A stretch of DNA of 11,467 nt. It comes from Minisyncoccota bacterium (GTDB lineage Bacteria > Patescibacteriota > Minisyncoccia > Phycocordibacterales > GCA-2747955). Shown in pieces: positions 1 through 6,268 of this stretch. Position numbers and translations under genes: made by a program. A model generated the notes under the pieces. It saw only the letters and a list, made by a program, of their open reading frames with translations. It had not been told where the DNA came from and did not search any database. The stretch lies in the NCBI GenBank assembly GCA_938010795.1, contig CALLVB010000032.1, positions 1-11,467 of the forward strand, read 5' to 3'. Every line of letters begins with the position of its first letter. The stretch's first letter is position 1.

Positions 1-65
1 AAACTTGGACGGGTCCTAGGGGGATTGCTCGAGAGTAAAAGAATATTAAGCCGGACAAAACATAA
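1..65. other. Unassigned left edge, tail of an upstream unit
   Basis: Nothing can be named here. Two plus frames end early (stops at about 17-19 and 36-38). Since a rho-independent hairpin follows at 66-100, this is probably the 3' end of an upstream plus-strand gene or RNA whose body lies outside the window. The third plus frame stays open into the next gene, but the terminator and promoter in between argue against reading it as one protein. Confidence 0.35.
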
Positions 66-100
66 GGCCATCACATCCCATGTATGTGATGGCCCGTTTT
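66..100 (+). terminator. Rho-independent terminator of the upstream unit
   Basis: A perfect 11-bp stem (GGCCATCACAT at 66-76 with ATGTGATGGCC at 84-94) has a 7-nt loop and is followed by CGTTTTATTT. It separates the unseen upstream unit from the promoter at 112-140. Confidence 0.8.
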
Positions 101-111
101 ATTTACATAAG

Positions 112-140
112 TTTACAATTTTACTTATGAATGACATAAT
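112..140 (+). promoter_or_regulatory. Sigma70-type promoter of the 133-aa orphan gene
   Basis: TTTACA (112-117) and CATAAT (135-140) are separated by exactly 17 bp, each 5 of 6 to consensus. The predicted start near 147 gives a leader of about 20 nt containing the SD at 157-161. Confidence 0.65.
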
Positions 141-168
141 AAGAATTGGTATACAGAGGAGAGAAACC

Positions 169-570
169 ATGAGCTATAAACCATTAGCAACGTCTTCAAT
201 ACAAGCAGCCGTACGCGGATTTAATGTGATACATCCACACAAGACGGCGTATGATTCAAGTAAAAATTTCTTTGATGAACGCTTTGGACTAAGGTTCGGT
301 CAATTATATAAGACAAAGTTGTTTCCTAAAAAGTACGGAAAACCATGTAAATGTTTTTATTTTATATATCGAACTGCCTGCAAAGTGAGGGAGATTTACG
401 TGACAACTGATTACAAAGTTTTGCACGACACTACTTCTCAAGCAAAACCATTTGATGCTGTTGACTCCGTTGAGTATTTGCATCGCAAGGACAGAGAGGA
501 CACAATCGAACGTGACCCAAACTGGGATGTGCGTACCTCTCAAGAGGATTATGAGATGACCAACCTCTAA
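169..570 (+). CDS. Orphan 133-aa hypothetical protein
   Basis: I do not recognise this protein. It starts MSYKPLATSS and ends EDYEMTNL. The start was chosen because AGGAG (157-161) lies 7 nt before this ATG and a promoter lies just upstream. An upstream TTG at 25 is in frame, but using it would mean translating through the terminator at 66-100. There is no signal peptide or membrane segment. The middle part is basic and aromatic (about residues 45-80) with a Cys pair-like CKC near 60-62 and another Cys at 71. The C-terminal third is highly charged and acidic. It sits alone between two terminators, so it looks like a self-contained transcription unit. It is one of only two genes here with a clear Shine-Dalgarno site. 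Function unknown; reality of the gene is supported mainly by its signals. Confidence 0.7.
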   Translation: MSYKPLATSSIQAAVRGFNVIHPHKTAYDSSKNFFDERFGLRFGQLYKTKLFPKKYGKPCKCFYFIYRTACKVREIYVTTDYKVLHDTTSQAKPFDAVDSVEYLHRKDREDTIERDPNWDVRTSQEDYEMTNL

Positions 571-607
571 AAAAGGCCATTACGTACACGTACGTAATGG
601 CCTTTTT
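570..607 (+). terminator. Rho-independent terminator of the 133-aa gene
   Basis: A near-perfect inverted repeat begins at the last base of the stop codon: AAAAAGGCCATTACGTAC (570-587) pairs with 590-607, which ends in CCTTTTT. It shares the GGCCAT.AC core with the hairpin at 66-94. It is symmetrical, so it could work on either strand. Confidence 0.85.
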
Positions 608-639
608 AAATTAACTGACTAATTGTATATACTACGTTA

Positions 640-760
640 GTGCATAATTAGCCGTGCACAAATGTAAGGTGGGTGACATAATGAATCTGAGTCATTAATC
701 TTGCGACGGTACTCATGTCACCCACATATCCTTATAGAGCCTGGTGGGTTTATTTTTTAT
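640..760 (+). ncRNA. Candidate small structured RNA between orphan gene and cysS
   Basis: There is no convincing protein gene in 611-749, but the plus strand carries ordered structure. A weak promoter (TTTAAA 605-610, 17 bp, TATACT 628-633) predicts a start near 640. Then come a small GTGCA/TGCAC stem (640-644/655-659) and an 11-bp perfect stem GTGGGTGACAT (669-679) with its complement at 715-725, extendable by TAAGG/CCTTA across a bulge. A third element, GTGGGT (744-749), can pair with ACCCAC (720-725) and is followed by TTATTTTTTAT, which resembles a terminator competing with the first stem. A five-codon mini-ORF (681-698, Met-Asn-Leu-Ser-His) lies in the large loop. The T-rich tail exists only on the plus strand. 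It could instead be a convergent terminator region beside cysS. Confidence 0.35.
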
Positions 761-2165
761 ACAACACTTGACCAGCTGACTCGTCCTTTACCTCATATCC
801 AAAACGTAGTAGTTCATCGCGAACTTTATCAGATGTAGCCCAGTCTTTATTTGACCGAGCATGTGCTCTTGTTGCCAGTAGACCTTGAATTTCTTGTGAA
901 AGAGAATTTACATCAACAGCTAAGTTATCTTCAACTGTAGTATTTACTAGATCTAACCCAAGAACCAAATCAAAATCCAAAATGGTTGCTTTCTTGTCTG
1001 AGTCAGATAAGTCACTAGTAAGCACTGCGTAAACGACAGAAAGCGCTTCAGGAAGCCCAAAATCAGCCTGTAGGGCTTGAATAAATTGATTTTTACTATC
1101 TGTATCGACCACACCTCCATCACTGTATGACGCAATTTTGAGGTTTAGTTTGTTGCGTGCACTTTGTGCAGCTGCAAGTGCGTCCCACGTAAAGTTTTGC
1201 TTTGATCTGTAGTGTGCTTGTAAAAAGAAATATCTCAGGTCAAGAGGGGAGAAGCCTTTTTGTTCAATATCAGATAGTAAAAAACTAGTACCTTCTGATT
1301 TAGACATCTTTTTATTATCAACCAATAAGTGTTCGTTATGAATCCAGTAATTTACAAATGGTTTTCCATTGGCTGATTCTGATTGTGCAATCTCATTCGT
1401 ATGATGAATGGGGATGTGCTCAATTCCTCCCATGTGAAGATCGAACGTATCACCTAGATACTTTTTTGACATCGCTGAACACTCAATGTGCCAACCGGGA
1501 AATCCTTGTGTGTTTGAAAATGGGTTATCCCATGTTTGAAGTGCGTGTTTGTGTGTACCTGCTTTGAAGAACCAGAGAGAAAAATCACCTGGATTCTTCT
1601 TGTCTGAATCAGCAACGTCACCATGTCCTGCTCCTGATAATAACTTTTTTAAGTCTTGTTTTGATAATTTTGTGTAATCCTCTTTCTTTGAAATATCAAA
1701 GTAAATAGCTAGATCAGTTTGATATGCGTATCCTTTGTCCATAAGTACCTGAACCATATCTACCATTTCTTTAATGTTGTGAGTGGCTCTGGTTGTATGA
1801 GTAGGGTGGAGCGTATTCAATTTTTTTGTATCATCCACATAGGTAGAAATATAATGATCAGCAATTTCGTCAGGGGACTTATTTTCACGCTTTGCTGCTT
1901 TCTCCATCCGATCGATACCTGTATCTGCATCACCTGCATTATCACCACTGAGGTGACCTACATCAGTATAGTTTCTTACAAACGTTACTTCGTAATTCAT
2001 ATATTCAAGTGAACGCCTAATAAGGTCAGCCAACACAACAGCTCTCATATTACCTATATGTTGATTCCAATATACCGTTGGGCCACAATGATAAAAACCT
2101 ACTTTGCCCGACTCAAGAGGAGTGAATTCTTTTTTTGATTTGGTAAGGGTGTCAAAAATATACAT
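750..2165 (-). CDS. cysS: Cysteinyl-tRNA synthetase
   Basis: Class I aminoacyl-tRNA synthetase that charges tRNA-Cys with cysteine in the cytoplasm. It is 471 aa, a normal length. The Rossmann signature GPTVY...HIGN is at residues 28-39 and KMSKS at 286-290. The four zinc ligands that select cysteine align with the E. coli pattern: Cys27, Cys229 (in GWHIECS), His254 and Glu258 (in HHTNE), with the same 25- and 29-residue spacing from the second Cys. The stretch GGIEHIPIHHTNE replaces the E. coli GGSDLMFPHHENE but keeps the ligands. The C-terminal part (from about 330) is the helical anticodon-binding region. The ATG has no SD; an extended -10 ends 6 nt upstream, so the mRNA is probably leaderless. 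It shares its strand with the CorA-like gene but is separated from it by a hairpin. Confidence 0.96.
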   Translation of the reverse strand: MYIFDTLTKSKKEFTPLESGKVGFYHCGPTVYWNQHIGNMRAVVLADLIRRSLEYMNYEVTFVRNYTDVGHLSGDNAGDADTGIDRMEKAAKRENKSPDEIADHYISTYVDDTKKLNTLHPTHTTRATHNIKEMVDMVQVLMDKGYAYQTDLAIYFDISKKEDYTKLSKQDLKKLLSGAGHGDVADSDKKNPGDFSLWFFKAGTHKHALQTWDNPFSNTQGFPGWHIECSAMSKKYLGDTFDLHMGGIEHIPIHHTNEIAQSESANGKPFVNYWIHNEHLLVDNKKMSKSEGTSFLLSDIEQKGFSPLDLRYFFLQAHYRSKQNFTWDALAAAQSARNKLNLKIASYSDGGVVDTDSKNQFIQALQADFGLPEALSVVYAVLTSDLSDSDKKATILDFDLVLGLDLVNTTVEDNLAVDVNSLSQEIQGLLATRAHARSNKDWATSDKVRDELLRFGYEVKDESAGQVLYKK

Positions 2166-2171
2166 GAAAGT

Positions 2172-2180
2172 ATTGTAACA
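2172..2180 (-). promoter_or_regulatory. Extended -10 promoter of cysS, leaderless type
   Basis: On the minus strand TGT-TACAAT (2180 down to 2172) ends exactly 6 nt before the cysS ATG (2165), which places the transcription start at or next to the start codon. There is no good -35, as is usual for extended -10 promoters. The upstream hairpin at 2195-2225 overlaps where a -35 would lie. Confidence 0.55.
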
Positions 2181-2194
2181 AATTCATGTATTAA

Positions 2195-2225
2195 ATAATC
2201 CCACAAGAACACTGTGTGGGATTAT
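2195..2225 (-). terminator. Hairpin, probable terminator of the CorA-like gene
   Basis: A perfect 11-bp stem (ATAATCCCACA 2195-2205 with TGTGGGATTAT 2215-2225) has a 9-nt loop and starts 3 nt after the CorA-like stop codon. The minus-strand tail is TTAATAC, a weak T-run, so termination may be leaky and cysS may be partly co-transcribed. Confidence 0.55.
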
Positions 2226-2228
2226 CTA

Positions 2229-3029
2229 TTATAGTAATTTTGTGGTTGCAACGACCAGTAATGTAATAAATACAATCGAGAAGGCGGTCATCTGTATTTT
2301 CTTAATTCTTTTCTTTCGGGTGATTGCTCGTTTAAATAATAATTTATGGTCAATATGTCTCGACTGAGTTACTTCACTTTTTTTAAGGGTATGTTTGTAC
2401 TCTTCAATAATGCGAGAGAGGGATTCTGTTGTTTGGATATCTTTAAAAAATTCTCGACATAATCCATCAAATGCAATCCATACCTCAGATTGTGTTTCTA
2501 GAATCCGATGAAAGTCCTTTGTTTTTTTGTTCATTCCATACACTACGTTTTTAGAGATATCTTTTGAGGCAAGTATATGTTTTTGTGTAAACACTAGAGA
2601 TTTATGAAGGCCCTCAAGGTCATCACCAATGTGTTTATATACCTCTTGTAGTAACTCAACTAGAGGAGCTGCTGAGGTTGCTTGCTTGGTGACGGCATTC
2701 GTCTTTGTATGTTTTATTCTTTTTTTCAGGTCATAGAAACCTCTAATATCATCTGATCTAGCAGTAAAGATAAAATTATCACCAATGAGAAATCGTATTT
2801 GCTTCTTCTTGATTTGAGTATCATTTTTTTCTAAATCACAAGGAAAGAAGAGTGAGAGAAAAATCACACCGTTATGTAACATGGTCTCGGGGCTTGCTTG
2901 TGTTGTGAGAAACTTTTTAACAATAGACTTGTCAAAATTATATTGAGTAGCCACGTCAAGAAATTCATCTACACGTGGATTTTTGAAGTCATACCACGTT
3001 ACATCGTGATAAATATACTTTCTAAACAT
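2229..3029 (-). CDS. CorA-like membrane protein lacking the GMN pore motif
   Basis: Resembles the cytoplasmic N-terminal domain of CorA-family Mg2+ channels: TWYDFKNPRVDEFLD (11-25) matches the family opening, IRFLIGDNFIFTARSDD (78-94) matches the conserved strand region, and a long helical section follows (about 120-240) ending in a strongly basic stretch. At the C-terminus there is only one membrane segment (about 246-264), then the protein stops. True CorA proteins have two membrane helices with a GMN motif between them; neither the second helix nor that motif is present. The GMN at 165-167 is in the soluble helical part and is coincidental. A terminator directly follows the stop, so this looks like a stable shortened form, not a fresh frameshift. 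Channel function is doubtful; it may be a sensor or a partner of a full CorA. The start follows a consensus promoter with no SD. Confidence 0.72.
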   Translation of the reverse strand: MFRKYIYHDVTWYDFKNPRVDEFLDVATQYNFDKSIVKKFLTTQASPETMLHNGVIFLSLFFPCDLEKNDTQIKKKQIRFLIGDNFIFTARSDDIRGFYDLKKRIKHTKTNAVTKQATSAAPLVELLQEVYKHIGDDLEGLHKSLVFTQKHILASKDISKNVVYGMNKKTKDFHRILETQSEVWIAFDGLCREFFKDIQTTESLSRIIEEYKHTLKKSEVTQSRHIDHKLLFKRAITRKKRIKKIQMTAFSIVFITLLVVATTKLL

Positions 3030-3035
3030 AGATAT

Positions 3036-3064
3036 ATTTTATAATGTATATATAAATATGTCAA
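3036..3064 (-). promoter_or_regulatory. Consensus sigma70 promoter of the CorA-like gene, leaderless type
   Basis: On the minus strand a perfect TTGACA (3064-3059), a 17-bp spacer and TAAAAT (3041-3036) end 6 nt before the ATG at 3029. This is the best promoter in the window, and its geometry puts the start site on the start codon. It is divergent from the ctpA promoter. Confidence 0.75.
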
Positions 3065-3103
3065 TAGACATAGAATGATGCTACAGATAGTAGGTGTGTC
3101 AAG

Positions 3104-3132
3104 TTGGGTAGAATCATATTATTTGTCATAAT
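3104..3132 (+). promoter_or_regulatory. Promoter of ctpA, leaderless type
   Basis: TTGGGT (3104-3109), 17 bp, CATAAT (3127-3132) with an upstream TGT making an extended -10. The -10 ends 6 nt before the ATG at 3139. No SD is present. Confidence 0.6.
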
Positions 3133-3138
3133 ACACAA

Positions 3139-4473
3139 ATGAAAAAATTCTTTGCAAGTAAATGGATCCACGCACTGTATATACTTGCATTTATTCTTGT
3201 GTATCCCGTGTCTCTTTTTGTATCATATACAGTAGGTCAAGCAGTGGGGGAACATAAATTGAATGCCCTTATAGAAGGGAATATCTCTCATATCTACCAG
3301 AGCGAAGTACCAAAAAATATCTCTAATACCAATGAGGTTTCTTTTGAGCATTTTTGGAAAACGTGGGAATTGCTCGATCAAAAGTTTGTACATTCAACAG
3401 CGACAACAACAGAAGTAGTTGATGATCAAGATAAAGTATGGGCTGCAATTCAAGGTCTCACTACTGCATATGATGATCCATATACGGTATTTTTTCCACC
3501 AGAGGAAAAGAAGCTATTTGACGATGATATTCAAGGTGAGTTTAGTGGAGTAGGAATTGAAATAGGAATTAGAAATGGACTGCTAACCGTCATCTCACCA
3601 CTTTCTGGAACACCTGCTTATAATGCAGGGATAAAAGCAAAAGACATTATTACTAAAATTGATGGAATTGATTCAACGACTATTAGTCCAGATGCTGCGA
3701 TCAAATTAATACGAGGTGAAAAGGGTACACCCGTGGTACTTTCAGTCGCTAGGGAAGGAGAGCAAGAATTATTAGACATTACAGTAGTTAGAGACATTAT
3801 TGAAATTCCAACGATTGAATCAGAAGTGATTGATGATGTTTTTATAATCAAGTTATTCTCATTTAATAGGATATCAGCGGAATTATTTCAAGACGAATTA
3901 CAAAAATTTGCTAATGCACCCCAGAGTAAACTTATTATTGACCTAAGAGGTAATCCTGGTGGTTTCTTGCAAGCTGCTGTTGATGTAGCATCTTGGTTTA
4001 TACCCGAAGGTGAAGTTATCGTCACAGAAAATTTTGAGCAAAAAGCGGAAGATAGAATCCATGTTTCTAGAGGATCGGCAAATTTTGCTGGTGCTAAGAG
4101 AGTAGTGCTGCTTACTGACGGTGGATCCGCTTCTGCTGCTGAAATTCTTGCTGGCGCACTGCGAGACTATGATGCTGCACTGTTGGTGGGGAATAATACG
4201 TTTGGTAAAGGTTCTGTCCAAGAACTTGTTGAAATTACACCAGACACATCACTTAAAGTGACTATTGCCAAGTGGATACTTCCAGGTGGTGAGCATATCT
4301 CAATTGACGGTATCACACCTGACATTACGATTGATGAAGATTCTGAAACAGAAGAAGATGAGCAGTTATCACGTGCGCTTGAGATAATTAATCGTGACGA
4401 CTTTACATTACTACTCAAGTTTGTTCCAGAGGAGCTGCGTGGTGGAGATTCTGTAAAATCTGATAAAATATAG
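3139..4473 (+). CDS. ctpA: S41 family C-terminal processing peptidase (CtpA/Prc-like)
   Basis: Membrane-anchored serine protease with a Ser-Lys dyad that trims or degrades exported proteins from their C-terminus. At 444 aa it is the usual size. An N-terminal signal anchor (about 10-34) is followed by a helical region (65-125), a PDZ domain (about 134-205, starting FSGVGIEIG) that recognises substrate C-termini, and the protease core. Core motifs are LIIDLRGNPGG (265-275), GGSASAAEILAGAL (328-341, nucleophile Ser332) and FGKGSVQ (355-361, Lys357). A strongly acidic stretch lies at 399-408. No SD; the promoter ends 6 nt before the ATG. The stop codon is TAG, the only non-TAA stop in the window. 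rplI begins 2 nt after it, and the last codons of this gene contain a promoter-like element for rplI. Confidence 0.94.
   Translation: MKKFFASKWIHALYILAFILVYPVSLFVSYTVGQAVGEHKLNALIEGNISHIYQSEVPKNISNTNEVSFEHFWKTWELLDQKFVHSTATTTEVVDDQDKVWAAIQGLTTAYDDPYTVFFPPEEKKLFDDDIQGEFSGVGIEIGIRNGLLTVISPLSGTPAYNAGIKAKDIITKIDGIDSTTISPDAAIKLIRGEKGTPVVLSVAREGEQELLDITVVRDIIEIPTIESEVIDDVFIIKLFSFNRISAELFQDELQKFANAPQSKLIIDLRGNPGGFLQAAVDVASWFIPEGEVIVTENFEQKAEDRIHVSRGSANFAGAKRVVLLTDGGSASAAEILAGALRDYDAALLVGNNTFGKGSVQELVEITPDTSLKVTIAKWILPGGEHISIDGITPDITIDEDSETEEDEQLSRALEIINRDDFTLLLKFVPEELRGGDSVKSDKI
4461..4469 (+). promoter_or_regulatory. Extended -10 inside the ctpA end, serving rplI
   Basis: TGA-TAAAAT (4461-4469) lies in the last codons of ctpA and ends exactly 6 nt before the rplI ATG, the same geometry seen upstream of cysS and ctpA. 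No -35 match was found. rplI may therefore have its own leaderless transcript in addition to read-through from ctpA. Confidence 0.45.
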
Positions 4474-4475
4474 TC

Positions 4476-4916
4476 ATGAAAGTTATACTATTACACAATG
4501 TTAAAAAGATAGGGAAGAAAGGAGAGGTTGTTGAGGTGGCAGATGGATATGCAAATGGTTTTCTGCTCCCAAAGCGTCTTGCAAAAATCGCAACTAACGA
4601 TGCAATGAAACAACTTGATAGTGAAAAGAACCAGGTTGTTAAATCAACAGAAGCGGAAAAAAAGGCACTTAAAAAGATTTTTACCACAGTAACTGGACAG
4701 GAAATCACTATCAAAGCCCAAGCAAACGAAAAAGGACATCTATTTGCTGCACTAGGTCCAAAAGATATTGCTGCTGCGCTACAAAATGAACTAGGTGCAT
4801 TCGTTGAAACATCATCAATCATTACAGAACCAATCAAAGACATTGATAATTATGTAGTACCTATTGAGATAGGAGAACACAAAGGAACTATTCTCGTACA
4901 AATTCAACCAAAATAA
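4476..4916 (+). CDS. rplI: Large ribosomal subunit protein bL9
   Basis: Component of the 50S subunit near the base of the L1 stalk that binds 23S rRNA and helps maintain reading frame. It is 146 aa, full length. The N-terminal RNA-binding domain (1-45) shows the family pattern KVILLHNVKKIGKKGEVVEVADGYANGFLLPK. A long charged connecting helix (about 45-75) leads to the C-terminal domain (about 80-146) with GHLFAALGPKDIAAAL. The start is 2 nt after the ctpA stop with no SD, so initiation is either by coupling to ctpA or from the extended -10 that ends 6 nt upstream. Some CPR groups are reported to lack bL9, so its presence helps narrow the lineage. The usual neighbours (rpsF, ssb, rpsR) are not seen here. 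Confidence 0.95.
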   Translation: MKVILLHNVKKIGKKGEVVEVADGYANGFLLPKRLAKIATNDAMKQLDSEKNQVVKSTEAEKKALKKIFTTVTGQEITIKAQANEKGHLFAALGPKDIAAALQNELGAFVETSSIITEPIKDIDNYVVPIEIGEHKGTILVQIQPK

Positions 4917-4923
4917 GTAAGTA

Positions 4924-4953
4924 AAAAACATCACGCAGGCGCGTGACGTTTTT
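4924..4953. terminator. Bidirectional terminator between rplI and rpmA
   Basis: Stem 4924-4936 pairs with 4941-4953: A-tract, then TCACGC/GCGTGA, then a T-tract, with one internal A-C mismatch on the plus strand. On the minus strand that position becomes a G-U pair, so the structure is slightly better as the rpmA terminator, but it serves both convergent genes. Confidence 0.85.
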
Positions 4954-4974
4954 GTGTATATCTCTTTTGAGTTA

Positions 4975-5259
4975 TTATGCTGCGTGAGGAGTCACCGTTG
5001 CCACTTTTCGTACGTCAACTTTATTGTTGAAAGATAGTTTTCGTTTAGCTGCAAATGAAACTTTACCATCAGTAAGCGCAAATAGGGTGTGGTCTTTACC
5101 AACACCTACATTTTTACCAGCCATGATTTTTGTACCACGTTGTCGTACAATTACATTACCAGTTACCACAGATGAACCATCTGCTTTTTTTACACCAAGA
5201 TATTTTGGATTTGAATCTTTCAGGTTCTTTGCTGAACCACCTGCTTTTCTATGTGCCAT
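4975..5259 (-). CDS. rpmA: Large ribosomal subunit protein bL27
   Basis: 50S protein whose N-terminal tail reaches toward the peptidyl transferase centre. It is 94 aa, complete. It begins MAHRKAGGSAKNLKDSNPKYLGVKK and carries the hallmark VTGNVIVRQRGTKIMAGKNVGVGKDHTLFALTDGKV. The N-terminus starts directly with the mature AHRKAGG form, without the cleaved extension found in Firmicutes. rplU (bL21), its usual partner, is not adjacent; the gene stands alone. The leader is probably about 22 nt with no SD. It is divergent from the orphan gene at 5388 and convergent with rplI. Confidence 0.96.
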   Translation of the reverse strand: MAHRKAGGSAKNLKDSNPKYLGVKKADGSSVVTGNVIVRQRGTKIMAGKNVGVGKDHTLFALTDGKVSFAAKRKLSFNNKVDVRKVATVTPHAA

Positions 5260-5287
5260 ATACTTATAATTAGATTAATTACCGAGT

Positions 5288-5315
5288 ATTGTACCAATAT
5301 AATTCTATAAAACAA
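5288..5315 (-). promoter_or_regulatory. Probable rpmA promoter
   Basis: Minus-strand TTGTTT (5315-5310), 16 bp, TACAAT (5293-5288) with TGG directly upstream, an extended -10. The expected start near 5281 gives a short AT-rich leader. It lies back to back with the promoter of the orphan gene at 5323-5351. Confidence 0.55.
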
Positions 5316-5322
5316 GCTCCTT

Positions 5323-5351
5323 TTGACAATCTATTAATTAGTGTTTATGAA
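5323..5351 (+). promoter_or_regulatory. Promoter of the 69-aa orphan gene
   Basis: Perfect TTGACA (5323-5328), 17-bp spacer, TATGAA (5346-5351). The predicted start near 5358 leaves a leader of about 30 nt that includes the SD AGGAG at 5377-5381. Confidence 0.7.
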
Positions 5352-5387
5352 GCACGTTAATATGTGGACATAAAACAGGAGTGTGTA

Positions 5388-5597
5388 ATGTCAATAAAAC
5401 GAGTATGTAGAAAACCTGTGAGGGAGGAGGGTACAATTCGTGCTAACAAAATCTTTCTGGGTCACATATCGGGCTTGATTCGAGAAGGAATGAAAATCAT
5501 CGGAATAACAACAAAGTATAACGATGGACAGGTAGAATCAATAACTTACGAACTTATTCCAAATGTAGATCCTCGGTATGGTTGGACAGAAGCGTAA
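5388..5597 (+). CDS. Orphan 69-aa basic hypothetical protein
   Basis: Not recognised. The start was chosen because AGGAG (5377-5381) sits 6 nt before this ATG; an in-frame GTG at 5364 has no such site. The protein (MSIKRVCRKPVREEGTI... to ...DPRYGWTEA) is short and basic at the N-terminus, with alternating hydrophobic residues through the middle (RANKIFLGHISGLIREGMKIIGITTKY), consistent with a small beta-rich fold. There is no membrane segment. It has its own consensus promoter and a terminator, so it is a single-gene unit like the 133-aa gene near the left end, and it shares with that gene the SD that the conserved genes lack. Function unknown. Confidence 0.65.
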   Translation: MSIKRVCRKPVREEGTIRANKIFLGHISGLIREGMKIIGITTKYNDGQVESITYELIPNVDPRYGWTEA

Positions 5598-5601
5598 GAG
5601 A

Positions 5602-5635
5602 ATGAACGTCTTGAGAGGGGCGTCCATCATTTTAT
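5602..5635 (+). terminator. Terminator of the 69-aa gene
   Basis: ATGAACGTC (5602-5610) pairs with GGCGTCCAT (5619-5627) with one mismatch and one wobble, loop of 8 nt, followed by CATTTTAT. It lies 4 nt after the stop codon. Confidence 0.6.
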
Positions 5636-5641
5636 GTTTAG

Positions 5642-5669
5642 TTGTCGCACAATATATCTTTTGCGACAA
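5642..5669. terminator. Hairpin between convergent units
   Basis: TTGTCGCA (5642-5649) and TGCGACAA (5662-5669) form a perfect 8-bp stem with a 12-nt AT-rich loop. No clear T-run follows on either strand. It may terminate the minus-strand unit ending at 5708 or act as a back-up for the 69-aa gene. Confidence 0.4.
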
Positions 5670-5707
5670 TAATACTGCATATACCTATATATAACAAGAA
5701 ATAAGGT

Positions 5708-6055
5708 TTATTCACTTATGTGAGGTACTTCTATACCATATTCTTCAAAATCGACCGTATCTTTATATTTATTAATAAGCTCCAGTGCTTTTCTCGCATT
5801 TTCAACGGTGATATTGTTTTCATCTGCAAATACCTTTATTTCATCAACTGACTCTTTTGTTGTTGGAATAATTGTTTTAAATAACAACTGTTTAACACTC
5901 GTGATACTTTCTTCGTGTTCTTTTTGAAAATCAGCTACATACCCCCTTAAGTCAAACCCAATAAAAGATAGAAAAATGATACCGATTACTACCACAACAA
6001 ATGATCGGATAAGTCCGGTTTTTTTATTACGCTCATGTATAAAAGAAGTATTCAT
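5708..6055 (-). CDS. Small single-TM protein, 115 aa
   Basis: Function unknown. A basic N-terminus (MNTSFIHERNKKTGLIR) is followed by one membrane helix (about 16-34), then the juxtamembrane motif GFDLRGYV and a charged, helical outer or inner part (about 45-105) rich in Glu and Lys, with an acidic C-terminus. Topology is not clear from sequence alone. It starts 4 nt after the stop of the 66-aa gene, so the two are an operon pair, and both have the same layout (MNT start, one TM helix, then G[IF]xxxxx[VY][LV]). No SD. It resembles, as a type, small hypothetical membrane proteins frequent in CPR genomes; that is recollection, not a match. Confidence 0.7.
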   Translation of the reverse strand: MNTSFIHERNKKTGLIRSFVVVVIGIIFLSFIGFDLRGYVADFQKEHEESITSVKQLLFKTIIPTTKESVDEIKVFADENNITVENARKALELINKYKDTVDFEEYGIEVPHISE

Positions 6056-6059
6056 AGTA

Positions 6060-6260
6060 TTAATTAAAAAAAGAAGTAAACAAGGAGATTATGTACTGTA
6101 CAAAACTATTTGTCAGTACATCTGTATACGTAATTCCAAAATAAGCAAGTAATAGAATAAGAGCAAGTACAAAAAGTATGAGTTTGATTATACCTCCCTC
6201 TTTGTGGCCAAAAGTCGTAACGACTTTTTTATATGTTATATTGCTTGACAAAGTGTTCAT
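6060..6260 (-). CDS. Mini membrane protein, 66 aa
   Basis: Function unknown. A polar N-terminus ending HKEGG (about 19-23) leads into a membrane helix (IIKLILFVLALILLLAYFG, about 24-42), followed by ITYTDVL and a short hydrophobic tail that could be a second helix (about 50-65). The Gly-Gly before a hydrophobic helix recalls pilin-like N-termini only superficially; no prepilin GFTLIE motif is present. It is the first gene of a pair with the 115-aa protein. A TGATATAAT element ends 8 nt before the ATG, predicting a leader of 0-2 nt. It begins 20 nt after the trmD stop. Confidence 0.65.
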   Translation of the reverse strand: MNTLSSNITYKKVVTTFGHKEGGIIKLILFVLALILLLAYFGITYTDVLTNSFVQYIISLFTSFFN

Positions 6261-6268
6261 ATAGTTGA

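Noticed and set aside
25..168. N-terminal extension of the first gene from a TTG at 25 (181 aa in total)
   Set aside because: It would translate through a strong terminator and a good promoter; the ATG at 169 has an ideal SD.
2681..2720. Possible frameshift in the CorA-like gene accounting for the missing second TM helix
   Set aside because: The frame is continuous, and a terminator hairpin follows 3 nt after the stop, with no hidden downstream TM-coding sequence or GMN.
3943..4843. Minus-strand reading frames opposite ctpA and rplI
   Set aside because: Low-complexity Ser-rich translations in shadow of well-supported genes on the plus strand.
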